The notes under the pieces: model-generated
Databases searched by the model: none
What the model was told of the DNA's origin: nothing
The model's input: the letters and a program-made list of their open reading frames with translations, nothing else
Source of the DNA: Panax quinquefolius
Taxonomy: Eukaryota; Streptophyta; Magnoliopsida; Apiales; Araliaceae
Assembly: GCA_020205615.1 (NCBI GenBank)
Contig: CM035170.1
Span: 121,467,674-121,531,673, forward strand
Length of the DNA stretch: 64,000 nt
Direction of reading: 5' to 3'
Made by a program: the position numbers and the translations under genes
Part shown: positions 12,139 to 24,440 of the stretch, one piece after another
How the letters are laid out: each line of letters opens with the position of its first letter
Position numbering within the stretch: position 1 is the first letter of the stretch

Positions 12139-12153
12139 GCCTCTATTTATAGA
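12139..12153 (-). promoter_or_regulatory. TATA box of copy III 3' LTR
   Basis: CTATTTATAGAAG on the + strand reads CTATAAATAG on the minus strand. Equivalents are near 19537, 23078, 36202 and 42750 in other family 2 LTRs. Confidence 0.65.
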
Positions 12154-12308
12154 AGATTTCTAGCTTAAGACCGCGCGTGAAAAGAAAAGGAAAAGGGGTT
12201 CGACGACTAATGATGTGAAAAGAAAAGTGGTTCGACGCTCAGAATGTGAAAACGACAAGTGGTTCGATCACTCAGAATGTGAAACGACAAGTGGTTCGAC
12301 GTCTGTAA

Positions 12309-12490
12309 AGGTAATTATTATTAACGTAAGGTAAATACTATCGACGTAAGGTAAATACTATTCAAAGGGTAAACTATACTTACGAAGGTAAATACTATTC
12401 ACAAGGTAATTATTATCGATCGACGAAGGTAATTACTATCACGTAACGAAGGTAATTACTATCGATTTAAGGTAATTACTATCGACGAAG
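12309..12490 (-). repeat. U3 array of GGTAATTACTATCGAC units, copy III 3' LTR
   Basis: Nine imperfect units of 17-23 bases based on GGTAA(A/T)TACTATCGACG(T)AA. The array lies about 150-340 bases upstream of the TATA box in the element's orientation, where plant LTR enhancers usually sit. Matching arrays are at about 19685-19855 and 23246-23330. An enhancer role is inference. Confidence 0.8.
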
Positions 12491-13114
12491 AGACTCTTAG
12501 ATGATGATACATACGAGCCCCCATAAAATAATCAAACTTACCACAAATCATTTTTTTTTTCATCAACACATATTTAATCTTTCAACAATTATTAATCATT
12601 TATAACTTGTCGCCCTCAATTATTGATTTAATACTATAACATATTATATGTATGATATCGTGACAATAATTGAATCAATAATATAAGAGATATGATGCAA
12701 AGAATTATCAGAGTAATAATCGAGCATAACCGAGTGACTTTCACGTAAAGATCAATAATCAATACCGTGTGCTACTACGCAACCACGCCAGACATCGCAT
12801 TTTTTACCACCGGTAGTTCAACAGCTTTTAATTCAGAACACCTCCGCCGTTATTTTTATAAAATATTTTTGTCGCTTTTTCAATCCGACAATAATTCGTT
12901 GTGGGGTCCACCAATGATTGAGCCATTGTATTTAATATTCCCTAACAAAAAGAATATTTCCCCACCAAACTAATATTTTATAACAACTGCAGATACTTTG
13001 CAAAATTTATAAATATTACCCACAACTATAACATTATATCAAATTTATTCCATAATATTCAAAAATAATATTTATAGAAAAATTCATCTTTATTTATAAA
13101 AGTCGGGTCTTACA

Positions 13115-14440
13115 ACCTCCCCTTCTTATGAAATTTCCTCAAATTAGGGTACGACTGTATGTCAAGAGGTAAGGATACCTTGATTTCATTTCAGATTCTA
13201 ACTCCCAAGTCATTTCTCAACATCGTGGTTCCTCCACAAAACTTCGATTGAGGTATAACCTCGAGCGTAGAATATGTTCCTTCTTATCCAAAATTTGAAC
13301 AGAACCTCTTCATACGCCAAATCTTCCGCTATTTCGTCCTGCTCTAACTCAATAATATGGTTCGGTCTTTCACATATTTACGTAACATAGATATGTGAAA
13401 AACGTTATGAACATTTAGACATATTCAAGCAGAAAGTCGAAGTCTATAGCCACGCCCTACCGATCGAGGATTAAAATGGACCGATGAATCGAGGGTTAAG
13501 TTTTCTCTCTTCCAAATCTTGTAACTCCTTTCCATGGAGCAACTCTTAACAACACACGATCTCCTATATCGAATTCCACGCCCTTTCGATGAAGATCAAG
13601 ATAACTCTTTTTGTCGATTTTGTGAGGTTTTTATACGTCATTTGATCGCTTCAATCTTTTTCCGTAGTCATACGCATCAACTCCCGGCCCCAACAACGTT
13701 GTTTCACCCACCTCATCCCAAAGATAATCGAGAACTACACTTTCTTCCATACAACGCTCGAATGGAGCCATGCCAATACTTGCTTGATAATCGCTGTCAG
13801 TAGGAAAACTCCACCAATGGTAAGAACTTGTCCCAACTCCCCTGAAATCAAGGACACAGTAGTCTTAATAGATCTTCAAGAGTTTGAATAGTCCCTCCGA
13901 TCGTCCGTCCGTCTCGAGGATGATACGCCGAAGCTAAATCGTAAGTCTGCGCTCATAGCTTTTTTGCAAACCAACCCAAAATCGTGAAGTGAATCTTGGG
14001 TCTCGATCGTAAACTATGGATACCGCAGATACCATGTAGCCTTACAATCTCGCTTATGTACATACGAAAGCAAGACGCTCAAGTGTATAAGTTTCTCAGA
14101 CGCAGAAGAAATGAGCAGATTTGGTCAATCTATCAACAATGACCCAAATCGCATCAACGCCCGAGAAACCTTAGAAGACCCAGAACTAAATCCATGGTAA
14201 TGTGCTCCCACTTCCATTCGGAATTTCAAGTGGTTGCAATGGACCTTTTGGTACTTGATGTCCGCTTTAACTCGCTGACAAGTTAGACACCTCGAGATAA
14301 ACAAACGCTATTATCTCTCTCTTCATATCGCTTCCACCAAAATGTACGATTTAATATCACGATACATTTCGTACTCCTGTGATGGATTGCAAATGGTGTG
14401 TCAGGTGCTCCATCATGATATTATACTTTAAATCGTGGTC
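13115..14440 (-). pseudogene. Integrase and C-terminal domain relic, copy III
   Basis: The sequence is closely similar to copy II 8321-9650. It carries the complement of the WKWEHITMDLVLG core near 14190-14225, the VDRLTKS block near 14120-14150, the H2C2 zinc region near 14275-14400, and the C-terminal FIGPF/ILDRVG-like region near 13450-13500. Single-base indels interrupt every frame. Confidence 0.85.
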
Positions 14441-14599
14441 GTTAGAACACAAAGTCCGGAGTCGACTCAAGTATTCCTTCTTCATCGATTCTCGCTTCCT
14501 AAGATAAGACCTTCAGACTTTCTTCCTCATACGCATCACCTGTGTGTCCAGAGCTGTAGAAGCAAATTTTAACTTTATCAATTAAAGTTCTGCTTCTAC

Positions 14600-15985
14600 T
14601 CAGATACTCGCTATCATCATCACACGCGTCCCCGAGTCTTTAATTCTATCTCCATCCTTTGCAAGTCACACAAATGGGCTCATACGACAATATCGCACTC
14701 AGATTGATATGATTTTCTACTCAACGCGCCACCTACCACGCTCGCTTTTTCCGTGATGGTATCGATGGTACGATCATAATCTTTCAACAGCTTCAAGCCA
14801 ACGTCGTTGTCGCATGTCGAGTTCCTTTTGAGTGAAGAAATATTTCGAGGCTTTTTTACGATCCAGAAGATCTCCACTTTCTCCCCATACAAGTAAATGC
14901 TCCAAATTTTAAGTGTGAAGATAACAACCGCTAACTCTAGATCACGAGTAGGATAATTCCTCTCATATTCTTTGAGTTGTCGCGAGGCATAAAGCTATAA
15001 CTTTTCCATGTCGCATGAGAACACATCCCAACCTTTGCTCAAGCATCATCAGAGATGACAAATCCCTCCGAGCCGATGGTATCACGTAACAAAATAAATA
15101 AGTCTCCTCGAAGTTCTTGAAAACTCTTCTCACATTCTTCGCTCCAACCGAACTTTCAGATCTTCCGAGTCACCGAGTCAACGGAATAGCGATTCGAGAA
15201 AATCCTTCCATTTAATCTCCGATAATAACCAAACTAAACCGAGAAAGCTACGATTTCGGCCATCGATTTAGGTTGTTCCCACTTTCAATAGCTTCAATCT
15301 TTGTCGGGTCAACAGATATTCCACGACTTGATACCACGCGCCCAAGGAATGCTACTTCTTCAAGCCGTAACTCAGATTTCTTCAACTCGCATAAAGCTTA
15401 TATTCACGAAGCTTTTGGAGTGTCAATTTCAAGTGTCGCTTTCATGATCTTCACGCTTTTGAATAAATAAGGATGTCATCAATAAAGACGACCACAAAGT
15501 GATCTAAATATTCCTGAATACTTGGCTCATCATATCCATGGAAGGCAAAGAGAGCATTAGTCAATCCAAAGGACATGACTAGAATTCATAATGCCCGCAT
15601 CGAAGTTCAAAGCCGCCTTCGAATGTCACGGCTCTAATCTTCAATCGGTGATATCCTAACTAAGATCAATCTTTGAAAAGAATTTGGCTCTTGCAATCGG
15701 GTCAAAAACAGTCATCAATACGTGGCAATGGATACCTATTTTTGATGGTGACATGATTCAACTCCCCGATAATCAATACAAAGTCGATACTCCCATCTTT
15801 CTTCTTCACTTAATGTAACAGAGCACCCCAAGGAGAAGTACTAGATTTAATAAAGCCAATGTCTAACAATTCCTCGCATTGGGTCTTTAACTCCTCAAGT
15901 TCAATAGAGCTATTCGACATGGGCTTTGGAAATAGGTTTGCATCGTTCAAGTCGTCGATACAAAATTCAATTTCACGCCTGGGGT
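14600..15985 (-). pseudogene. RNase H and reverse transcriptase relic, copy III
   Basis: On the minus strand, RT starts near 15970 with [11 protein letters not shown] sequence. It passes an SPWGALLH-like block near 15815-15840, and reaches the catalytic FIDD motif at 15475-15486 within a VVFIDDILIYS-like context. The RT link and RNase H continue to about 14600. The FIDD motif itself is intact, but the flanking frames are broken. Confidence 0.88.
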
Positions 15986-16089
15986 AGGCCAGAAGTTCTT
16001 CTGGGAATACGCCAGAAATTTATTAACAATAGAATATCGCTAAAAATCGATTTATTTTTATTTAAATCATGATATGAGCTAAGAAAGTT

Positions 16090-16520
16090 TCGACATCCGC
16101 TTTTCAATAAACTAATAAGCTTTTATGGCTTCGAGATTGACCGTGATTGATTTTAATGGTTTGGTCGCTTGAATTCAAGATAATAGGTTGATTAGAATAT
16201 GAAAGCTAACAACCCATTTAAAACAATCAATTTTTGATGATAAGTAGTTAACCAATCAATCCCTGTAATCACGCCAAATGCAAGTATTTTTAATGAAATA
16301 AGATCGATGTGTAATGTGAGGGTACCGATTTGAACCAAACAAGACTTATAAACAAATGGATGTAATGAAGGTTTCTCCCAACTGAGTTTCCACAGATAAG
16401 TCAAAGTCTAATTTCTCCTGAGTCAAATTTAATCGATGAGCGCAAGTAGAGAAATAAAAGAATGGGTAGAATCCCAGATCAAATAAAGTATATGATTTCA
16501 TTAGAGTTTATGATAAGTTT
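16090..16520 (-). pseudogene. Protease relic, copy III
   Basis: The minus strand carries the protease tail in an open stretch at 16192-16404, with LSWEKPSLHPFVYKSCLVQI, LISLKILAFGVI and GIDWLTTYHQK. The active-site region near 16480-16515 is decayed. Confidence 0.8.
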
Positions 16521-16599
16521 TACCCGTGATGACCTCATTCGATTCTCGCTTTTTGGGAGGTCACAACAAATGCCTCCTCAGACTACCGGCTTTGAATTT

Positions 16600-17700
16600 T
16601 TCGGGACGGCTTTGGTGTTTCCATCCTAGTCAAATTTGTTTCTCAGAACGACAAAATCGAGCTGTTGACCTTCTTCCACAATTATAACACGCTTTGACGG
16701 CATGACGCAGCTTTGATCGATGTGTCCCTCTCCTCCGCATTTGAAGCATACGATAGTGGTCTTTTTCCTTCCTTAACAACGGGTGTCGGTGTCGACGCCT
16801 TTCCATCATCGTTGAATCTCCTTTCGAAATGTCCATTCTATTGTTTTGGCCCCGATTACCACCAAGTGGTTACCATATCCGCCCGTTGATTCCTCCACGC
16901 TTGTTGTCACCGCCGATGACTATTCTCGCCGGTATTATAATTTTTGCTTACCGCTTCTTTTTAGTCAGGCTGACTCATTATCGCGCTTCCACTAATCGAG
17001 CCCTATTTACAACATCCAATACAAACACGCTTTATGAGAAATAAGATGTCGACGATTCCCGCTTCAAACCTCTTAAAACATTCGCGCCATTTCTCTTCAT
17101 TATCCACCAAGTGGGACGAAACCGTGATAACTCCGCAAATTTTGCCTCGTATCATGGACACCTGGCCATATTGTTTTGTTCCAACTTGATAAACTCCACC
17201 TCCTTCATGTGGCTAATACTTTCGTGAAAGTATTTGTCGTTGAATGCCTCCCCCGAACTTCTCCCAAGATATCTTCAAGACAAACCAGTCGAGTACGCTT
17301 TTACCGATTCCCACCAAGAATCCGCCTCCCGCAACATAAAGGCAAGAAGTGGAACCTTTGCTTCCTGAGCATCCCAAGACATCAAATATCTTGGTAACTG
17401 CTTTATCCATGCTTCCGCTGTAAGTGGTTTTGCTTTCCCTTAAACTCCGGTGGTCCCAGCCTTAAATTGTTTAATGTAAGGACCGCCGAGAGTTTTCCGT
17501 GTTTCCACCCCACGCTTTTGGGATGTGAGTCGCTCTCGCCATTGTCAGATAAATCAGATAAAGCCTCCAACATTCGATCATTCATCATTTGGGTTGTTGT
17601 TGTTGTATTGGAGGATCGCCCCCTCGATGCACATTATCCCGATTATCGATATGTGGTGAATCAACAATCGCTCAAGGCCCATCGCTATTCTCAACATTCT
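16600..17700 (-). pseudogene. gag relic with zinc knuckle, copy III
   Basis: On the minus strand the capsid-like region lies at about 17150-17460, with a KIFDVLGCSGSK block. It is followed near 16680-16700 by KACYNCGR...ARFCR, a CCHC knuckle that has lost residues in the middle. An acidic and serine-rich link lies between. Frameshifts throughout. Confidence 0.82.
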
Positions 17701-17871
17701 CGATGTCATTTTCGAGACATCGCCACAAAACAAAAGGTTAATCGACATGTAACAAATTATCCCTATCTTCCCACCAACCAATAAAATATCACATAAACTT
17801 AGTAGTCATACTAAATAAGGTATTCTGCCTCCCTCCTAGTACTATTCTCACATCTTAGCTGTGATCATATC

Positions 17872-17887
17872 CCTAAGCTCGATACCA
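17872..17887 (-). other. Primer binding site of copy III
   Basis: CTAAGCTCGATACCA on the + strand is the complement of TGGTATCGAGCTTAG, a variant of the initiator-Met tRNA site, 4 bases from the LTR. Confidence 0.75.
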
Positions 17888-17891
17888 ACCG

Positions 17892-20479
17892 CGACGCCCC
17901 CAAAATTAGGTATACATCACCCATCTTGGGTCGCCATTTACATGGTATGTAATTTAAATACAACTTATTAACATAACTGTCAGGTATAATACGATATAAA
18001 TCGTGAGTTTAAATACAAATATCGCCTACTAGATATTATACAAACTCAAAAAAAAAAGTCCTCATTATAATTATTATCACACTATTTTACGTATAATAAT
18101 GAGGACTACTAATGCTATCTTCGTGACCATCACTGCTTCCCGACTCGTCCCAAATTTATATTATCATTTTCAAGAGAATAAAGTGAAAGAAAGGGTGAGC
18201 TCAACTAGCCCAAGAAGAAATATTACGACTAAGATAATGCGTAATAAATTATCAATAGTCTTCAATAATGTTAAACCGATAAAATACAATAGATAAACCA
18301 GCTTTAATCAGCAATGAATACGCAATCCATTAAAAGAGTCAAGAGAAAATAAAGTCTACTATCTTTTAGGTTTTAAAAGGTTTTCATCATCGCTTATACC
18401 GAGACTCAATTTTAATAAATATTTCACATCATCGAATCACCCCGCACTACTACCAAGGATATTTTTTAAGATCACGCACCACAATTATTCACGCACTCAC
18501 GCCAAGAATATTTCAGGTATTCATTAATGGTCATGATCATGCCAACAATCGCCCATCAATGCACTACTACCATCGAGGATTTTTATCACATCATTTGTAA
18601 TATTACTGGCCATGATTACAATCAATAGTCTCGGTCATAATCATACCAAGTCCATCTATGCACTATGTGCCACGTATTTGACTTCAAAAAAAAATATAAA
18701 TACGAGGATGATGACAATGATATAAGAATTCAATAAAACAAGTTCAAGAATTATTTTATCCAGAATTATTAACGCCCAAATTATCAACACGACATCGCTT
18801 TTTAGTAGAGTAAAATTCAAGAATGATCGTAAGAATATTTCCATGAAAAGATATCGATGAAACGCAAATATCAAGGATATTCTACTAATTTCATGGAGTA
18901 TGTAAGTCAAAGTTTTAACCAACCGGGTATAATAAAGAATGGAATAACAAAAGAAATCACCACGCACGCGATGATAGATCGCATGCATGCATGTGTTATT
19001 CCAATGTAATAATAAATAACGGAACCAGTCGTGAAATTCACAATCCATGTGATGTTCCAATGTAATAATAAAGATGGAACTGCATCCTGTAAAACACACG
19101 ACAGATATTCCAATGTAATAATAAAGACGGAAACCAGTCCTGTGTAAAAACACATACATGTGATGTTCCAATGTAATAATAAAGATTTTAACCAGTCCTG
19201 TAAAAAACACATGCATGTGATGTTCCAATGTAATAATAATAAAGATTTTAACCAGTCCGTGTAAAACACATGCATGTGATGTTCCAATGTAATAATAAGA
19301 ATGTCACCAAGATATAGGTAAACCACTTATACAAAAGTTATTCCAATGTAATAATAAGCAATGGAATAACAACAGCTTTCTTCATTAATAAGAAAGAATA
19401 ACACCCCTTACATTTGGTAGAGAGATGAATATCGCAGAAGAAGTAAGAATAAAATACTCTTCTTCTTTCTCTTATTCTCTCTATACTTTTCTCTCTATAG
19501 CTCGAATGAATTCGTGAAAATAATGAAGCCCTCAGCCTCTATTTATAGAAGATTTTAGCTTAAGAGACCGCCGTGAAAAGGCAAAGGCTCGACGAATCGC
19601 GTTCGAGTGGTTTCGACACTCAGAATGTGAAACGACAAGTGGTTCGACGCTCGAATGTGAAAAACAAGTGGTTCGACGTCCGTAAAGGTAATTACTATTA
19701 ACGTAAGGTAAATACTATCGATTTAAGGTAAATACTATTCACAAGGGGGACGAAGGTAATTACTATCGATTTAAGGTAAATACTATTCACAAAGGTAATT
19801 ACTATCGACGAAGGTAATTACTATCGATTAAAGGTAATTACTATCGACGTAAGAGACTCTTAGATGATGATATATACGAGCCCCCATAAAATAATCAAAC
19901 TTACCACAAATCAAATTTTTTTTCATCAACACATATTTAATCTTTCAACAATTATTAATCATTTATAACTTGTCGCCTCAATTATTGATTTAATACTATA
20001 ACATATTATATGATGATACCGTGACAATAATCGAATCAATAATATAAGAGATATGATGCAAAGAATTATCGAAGTAATAATCGAGATATAATGAAAGTGA
20101 CTTTCACGAAGATCAATAATCAATACCGCAGGTGCTACTACGCAACCACGCCAGACATCAGATTTCTTTTACCACCGGTAGTTCAACAGCTTTAATTCAG
20201 AACACCTCCGCCGTTATTTTTATAAAATATTTTTGTCGCTTTTCAATCCGATAATAATTTCGCTCATGGGGTCCACCAATGATCGAGCCTATTGTATTTA
20301 ATATTCCCTAACAAAAGAAGAATATTCCCCACCAAACTAATATTTTATAACAACTGCATACTTTTGTAAAATTTATAAATAAAATTTATAAATATTACCC
20401 ACAACTATAACATTATATCAAATTTATTCCATAATATTCAAAAATAATATTTATAGAAAAATTCATCTTTATTTATAAA
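17892..20479 (-). repeat. Copy III 5' LTR (family 2), about 2588 bp
   Basis: It is collinear with 10500-13114 over its whole length, including the 55-bp array (18998-19360) and the U3 array (19685-19855). It stops at TTTATTTATAAA and lacks the final AAGTCGGGTCTTACA. The next base begins gag sequence of copy II. Confidence 0.9.
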
Positions 20480-21400
20480 TCCCTCAGAATCGACTACTCA
20501 CCTGTATTATAATTTTGCCGCACGCTTCTCTTTAGTCAAGGCTGACTCGTTATCGCTACTCCACTAATCGAGCCCTATTTACAACATCCTAATACAAACA
20601 CAGTTCATGAGAAATAAGATTTTGACGTATCTCCTAGCTTCAAACCTCTTAAAAACATTCGCTACCATTCTCTTCATTATCCACTAAGTGGGACGCAAAC
20701 CGTGATAACTCCGTAAATTTTGCCTCGTATCGCTATTACATTGGCCATATTATTTTGTTCCAACTTGATAAACTCCACCTCCTTCATGTGGCTTAATACT
20801 TTTAAAAGTATTTTTCGTTGAATGTACTCCTCGAACTTCTCCCAAGATATCTTCAAGATAAAGAAAGTTAATACGTTTTACCGATTCCCACCAAAGAATC
20901 GCCTCTCCGCAAGAACATAAAGACGATAAAGGAACCTTTTTGCTTCCTGAGCATCCCAAGACATCAAATATCTTGGTGATCTGCTTTATCCATGCTTCCG
21001 CCTGTAAGTGGTTTTGTTCTCCTTAAACTCCGGTGGTCCCAGCTCCTCGAATTGTTTAGCGGTGACCGCCCGAGAGTTTTCCGTGTTTCCACTCACGTTT
21101 TTGTTGACAAGAGCTCGCCTCGCTCATTGTTGCATATGAATTGTATAAAGGCTCAACATTTGATCATTCATCATTTGGTCAATGTTGTTGTTTTGCATGA
21201 GGATTGTCGCCTTCCCGATGCACATTATCCTCGATTATTAATATGTGGTGAATCAACTATCGCTCGTGGTTCCATTGCTATTCTCAACATTCTCGGATGT
21301 CATTTTCAGACATCGCCACAAAACAAAAGGTTAATTGACATGTAACATATTATCCCTATATTTCGATTGAACCAATAAAATAAAGACATAAACTTAGGTA
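20480..21400 (-). pseudogene. gag relic, copy II right part
   Basis: Minus-strand gag with capsid signatures: DILGEVRGVHSTKNTF and KPHEGGGVYQVGTK pieces (20750-20960) and MGCSGSKK near 20940. It is closely similar to copy III 16915-17790 but lacks the knuckle region, because the copy III junction falls between them. Not translatable as one frame. Confidence 0.8.
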
Positions 21401-21475
21401 GGTCATACTAGTGAAGGAATTCCCCGCCTCTTCCCTCCTAGTACTATTCTCACATCTTAGCCGCCAGGATCATAT

Positions 21476-21492
21476 CCTAAGCTTTGATACCA
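21476..21492 (-). other. Primer binding site of copy II
   Basis: CCTAAGCTTTGATACCA on the + strand is the complement of the initiator-Met tRNA site TGGTATCAAAGC, one of the better preserved versions in the window. Confidence 0.78.
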
Positions 21493-21496
21493 ACCG

Positions 21497-24007
21497 TGAC
21501 GCCCCAAAATTAGGTATACATCACCCATCTTGGGTTGCCGGATAAATGGTATGTAATTCAAATACAACTTATTAATACAACTGCCGTGTGCAATACGACA
21601 AAACATAAATCGTGAGTTTGAATACAAATATTGTCTACTAGAGATTATACAAACTCAAAAGGAGTCCTCATTACAATCATTATCACACTATTTCACGTAA
21701 TAGTGAGGACTACTAATGCTATCCTCTCAGACCATTACTCCGCTCCCCGACTCGTCCCAAATTTATATTCTCATTTCTTCAAGAGAATAAATGAAAGAAA
21801 GGGCGAGCTCAACTAGCCCAAGAAGAAATATTATGACTAAGATAATGCGTAATAAATTATCATTAGCCTTCAACAAATGTTAAACCGATAAAATATAATA
21901 AACATCAAGTTTAACACTGCAGTTGAATCCAAAGAATCCATTAAAAGAGTCAAGTAGAAAATAAAATCTACTATCTTTATGATTTAAAAGGTTTTCATCA
22001 TCGTTATACCGAGACTCAAATTTTAATAAATATTACACATCATCGAATCACCCCTACACTACGGCTTAGGATATTCTTTAGTATCACGACCACAATTATC
22101 CATGCACTACGGGACAAGAATATTTGTGTATTCATTAATGGTCATGATCATGCCAACAACTCATCCATCAATGCACTACGGCCAATGAGAATTTTACCAC
22201 ATCATTTGTAACATTACTACCATGATTACACCGAATAATCCTCGGTCATAATCATACCAAGTCCATCTATGCACTACAAAGTGCCACAGATGACTTTCAA
22301 CATAATATAAACATGAGGATGATGACAATGATATAAGCATTCAATAAAACAAGTTCAAGAATTAATTTATCCAGAACTAATAATGTCCAAATTGTCAACA
22401 CGACATCGCTTTAGAGTAGTAAAATTCAAGAATGATCAAAAGAATATTTCCATGAAAAGATATCGGATGAAGCTTAAATATCAAGGATATTCTACTAATT
22501 TCATGGAGTATATAAGTCAAAACTTTAACCAACCGAGTATAATAAAGAATGGAATAACAAAAGAAATCATCATGCACGCCAGTATTTCAGATAGATAAAG
22601 TTATTCCAATGTAATAATAATACAAGAACCAAAGTTAGGCAAAATTTGCACCGATAGGATGTTCCAATGTAATAATAAAGATGGAACTGTGTCATGTAAA
22701 ACACATGCATGTGATGTTCCAACATAATAATAATAAAAGACGGAACCAGTCCTGTAAAACACACAAATGTGATGTTCCATGCAGAATAATAATAAAGACG
22801 GAAACCAGTCCAATGTAAAACACATGCATGTGATGTTCCAATGTAATAATAGAAGAATGTCACCAAGTATAGGTAAAACCACAGATATGAAGTAATTCCA
22901 ATGTAATAATAAGTAATGGAATAACAAATGTTCTCTTCATGAATAAGAAAGAATAACACCCCTTACTTTAGTAGGAGATTGAATAATCGCAGAGTTTAGT
23001 AATAATACTCTTCTTCTTCTTTCTCTTATTCTCTATAGCTTCAATGAATTTGTGAAAAATAATGAAGCACTAGGCCTCTATTTATAGAAGATTTCTAGCT
23101 TAGCACTCGCCATGTGAAAAGCAAGTGTGGCTCGAGCATCAGAAATGTGAAACGACAATTGGTTCGAAACGCTTTCACCAGTAATGTGAAACGACAAGTG
23201 GTTCGACGCTCGTAATATGAAACGGCAAGTGGTTCGACGTCCGGTAAAGGTAATTACTATCGATTTAAGGTAATTACTATCGACAAAGGAAATTACTATG
23301 ATGAAGATATTTACTATCGACGAAGAGACTCTTAGATGATGACATATGGGCCCCCATAAAATAATCAAACTTACCACAAACGTCTCATAATGTACTTTTA
23401 TATACATCAAGGATTGAATAAATATTACCACAAATCATTTTATTTTTAATCAACATATATTAATCTTTCAACAATTATTAATCATTTATAACTTGTCGCC
23501 TCAATTATTGATTTAATAATATAACATATTATCTGATGTTATCGTGACAATAATTGAATCAATAATATAAGAGATATGATGCAATAATTATCGTAGCAAT
23601 AATTGAGTATAGTTGAAGCGACTTTCTCACGTAAGCATCAATAATCAATCTGAGTGTGTGCTACTATGTAACCACGCCAGACATCTTTGTACTTTTTACT
23701 ACTGGGTAGTTCAACGGTTTTAATCAGTAACATCTCCGCCGTTATTTTTATAGAAAGATAATTTTGTCGTTTTCTAACTACGACAATACTAGTTAATGGG
23801 GTCCACTAATGATTGAGCCGTCGTATTTAATATTCCCGACAAAAAAAATATTCCCCGACCAAACGAATATTTTATAACAACTTGCTTACTTTGCAAAATT
23901 TATAAATATTACCCACAACTATAACATTATATCAAATTTATTCCATAATATTCAAAAATAATATTTATAGAAAAATCATCTTTATTTATAAAAGTTGGGG
24001 TCTTACA
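21497..24007 (-). repeat. Copy II 5' LTR (family 2), complete, 2511 bp
   Basis: It runs from TGACGCCCCAAAATTAGG to GGGGTCTTACA on the + strand, so both terminal dinucleotides are present. It contains the 55-bp repeats (22602-22920), a TATA equivalent near 23078 and a shorter U3 array (23246-23330). It ends inside a RAD51C-like gene fragment. Confidence 0.9.
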
Positions 24008-24160
24008 CCCTAGTTGTGTTTTACCAATTCCTGGTACTCCACCTAATAACAGAATTAGAATAACACACCTTAGTTGTGTTTTACCAATTCCTGGTACAAA
24101 ACAGAATGAGAATAACATACCCTAGTTGTGTTTTACCAATTCCTGGTACTCCACCTAATA
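24008..24160 (-). repeat. Three tandem copies of a Walker A exon unit
   Basis: Three copies of CTAGTTGTGTTTTACCAATT plus flank start near 24010, 24072 and 24122, at spacings of about 62 and 50 bases. The outer two keep the splice acceptor side (CACCTAATAA); the middle copy lacks about 12 bases there. The unit includes intron sequence, so this is a genomic duplication, not a coding repeat. Confidence 0.85.
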
Positions 24161-24440
24161 AGATCAGAAAAGAAAATCTATTCACCAACAGACTAGTATC
24201 TCGAGTTCGGGCCAAAAAAGAACATGCAAAATGAACGAAACAAATGACCTGCATGTTCTTTATTGGTCTAAAAGAGGCAAGATATGCTAACCAATTTCAA
24301 GAACCTCTTTGCAATTAATTCCTCCACCTAGGATGTTATCCAAATCGAACAAGTTGTGGTAATGCGCACAAACAATTCCTCCTCATGCAAAGATGTCCCG
24401 GGTTGTCTGTCCACCTTCGAGGAGATTGCAAAAGTTCGGG
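24008..24440 (-). pseudogene. RAD51C-like gene fragment with triplicated Walker A exon
   Basis: On the minus strand an exon of about 24292-24414 or a little longer encodes LHEEELFVRITTTCS and then DLDNILGGGINCKEVLEIG, followed by a GT donor. After a short intron, a 34-base exon (24121-24154) continues in the right phase as GVPGIGKTQLG, a Walker A ATP-binding loop, followed by donor GTATG. This matches the order in plant RAD51C, a RAD51 paralogue acting in homologous recombination and meiosis. The first exon has an extra T and, later, a missing base, so the LHEEE block is one frame off with a TGA in the main frame. The Walker A exon recurs at about 24070-24100 (lacking its first bases) and 24008-24042. 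Downstream exons are absent; the copy II LTR starts at 24007. It is either a dead fragment or part of a gene split by a very large repeat-filled intron. Confidence 0.75.

Larger units (their letters stand above)
10500..13114 (-). repeat. Copy III 3' LTR (family 2), about 2615 bp
   Basis: On the + strand it starts AAAATTAGGTATACATCACC (complement of the LTR 3' end, lacking TGACGCCCC) and ends GGGTCTTACA. It holds a 55-bp tandem repeat array, a TATA box and a U3 repeat array, annotated separately. The second copy is at 17892-20479. Confidence 0.9.
10500..20479 (-). mobile_element. Ty3/Gypsy LTR retrotransposon, copy III (family 2), near full length
   Basis: Two LTRs of about 2.6 kb flank a 4.8-kb interior with, on the minus strand, PBS, gag, protease, RT, RNase H, integrase and polypurine tract. 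It lies between two pieces of copy II. Its outermost ends are both clipped: about 9 bases of the 3' LTR end and about 15 bases of the 5' LTR start are missing. No target-site duplication can be seen, and about 1.4 kb of copy II pol-gag is missing between the flanks. The insertion site has therefore been rearranged. Confidence 0.88.

Noticed and set aside
12139..12153. Host gene promoters at TATA-like CTATAAATAG sites
   Set aside because: All occur at the same place in LTR copies, so they are retrotransposon promoters.
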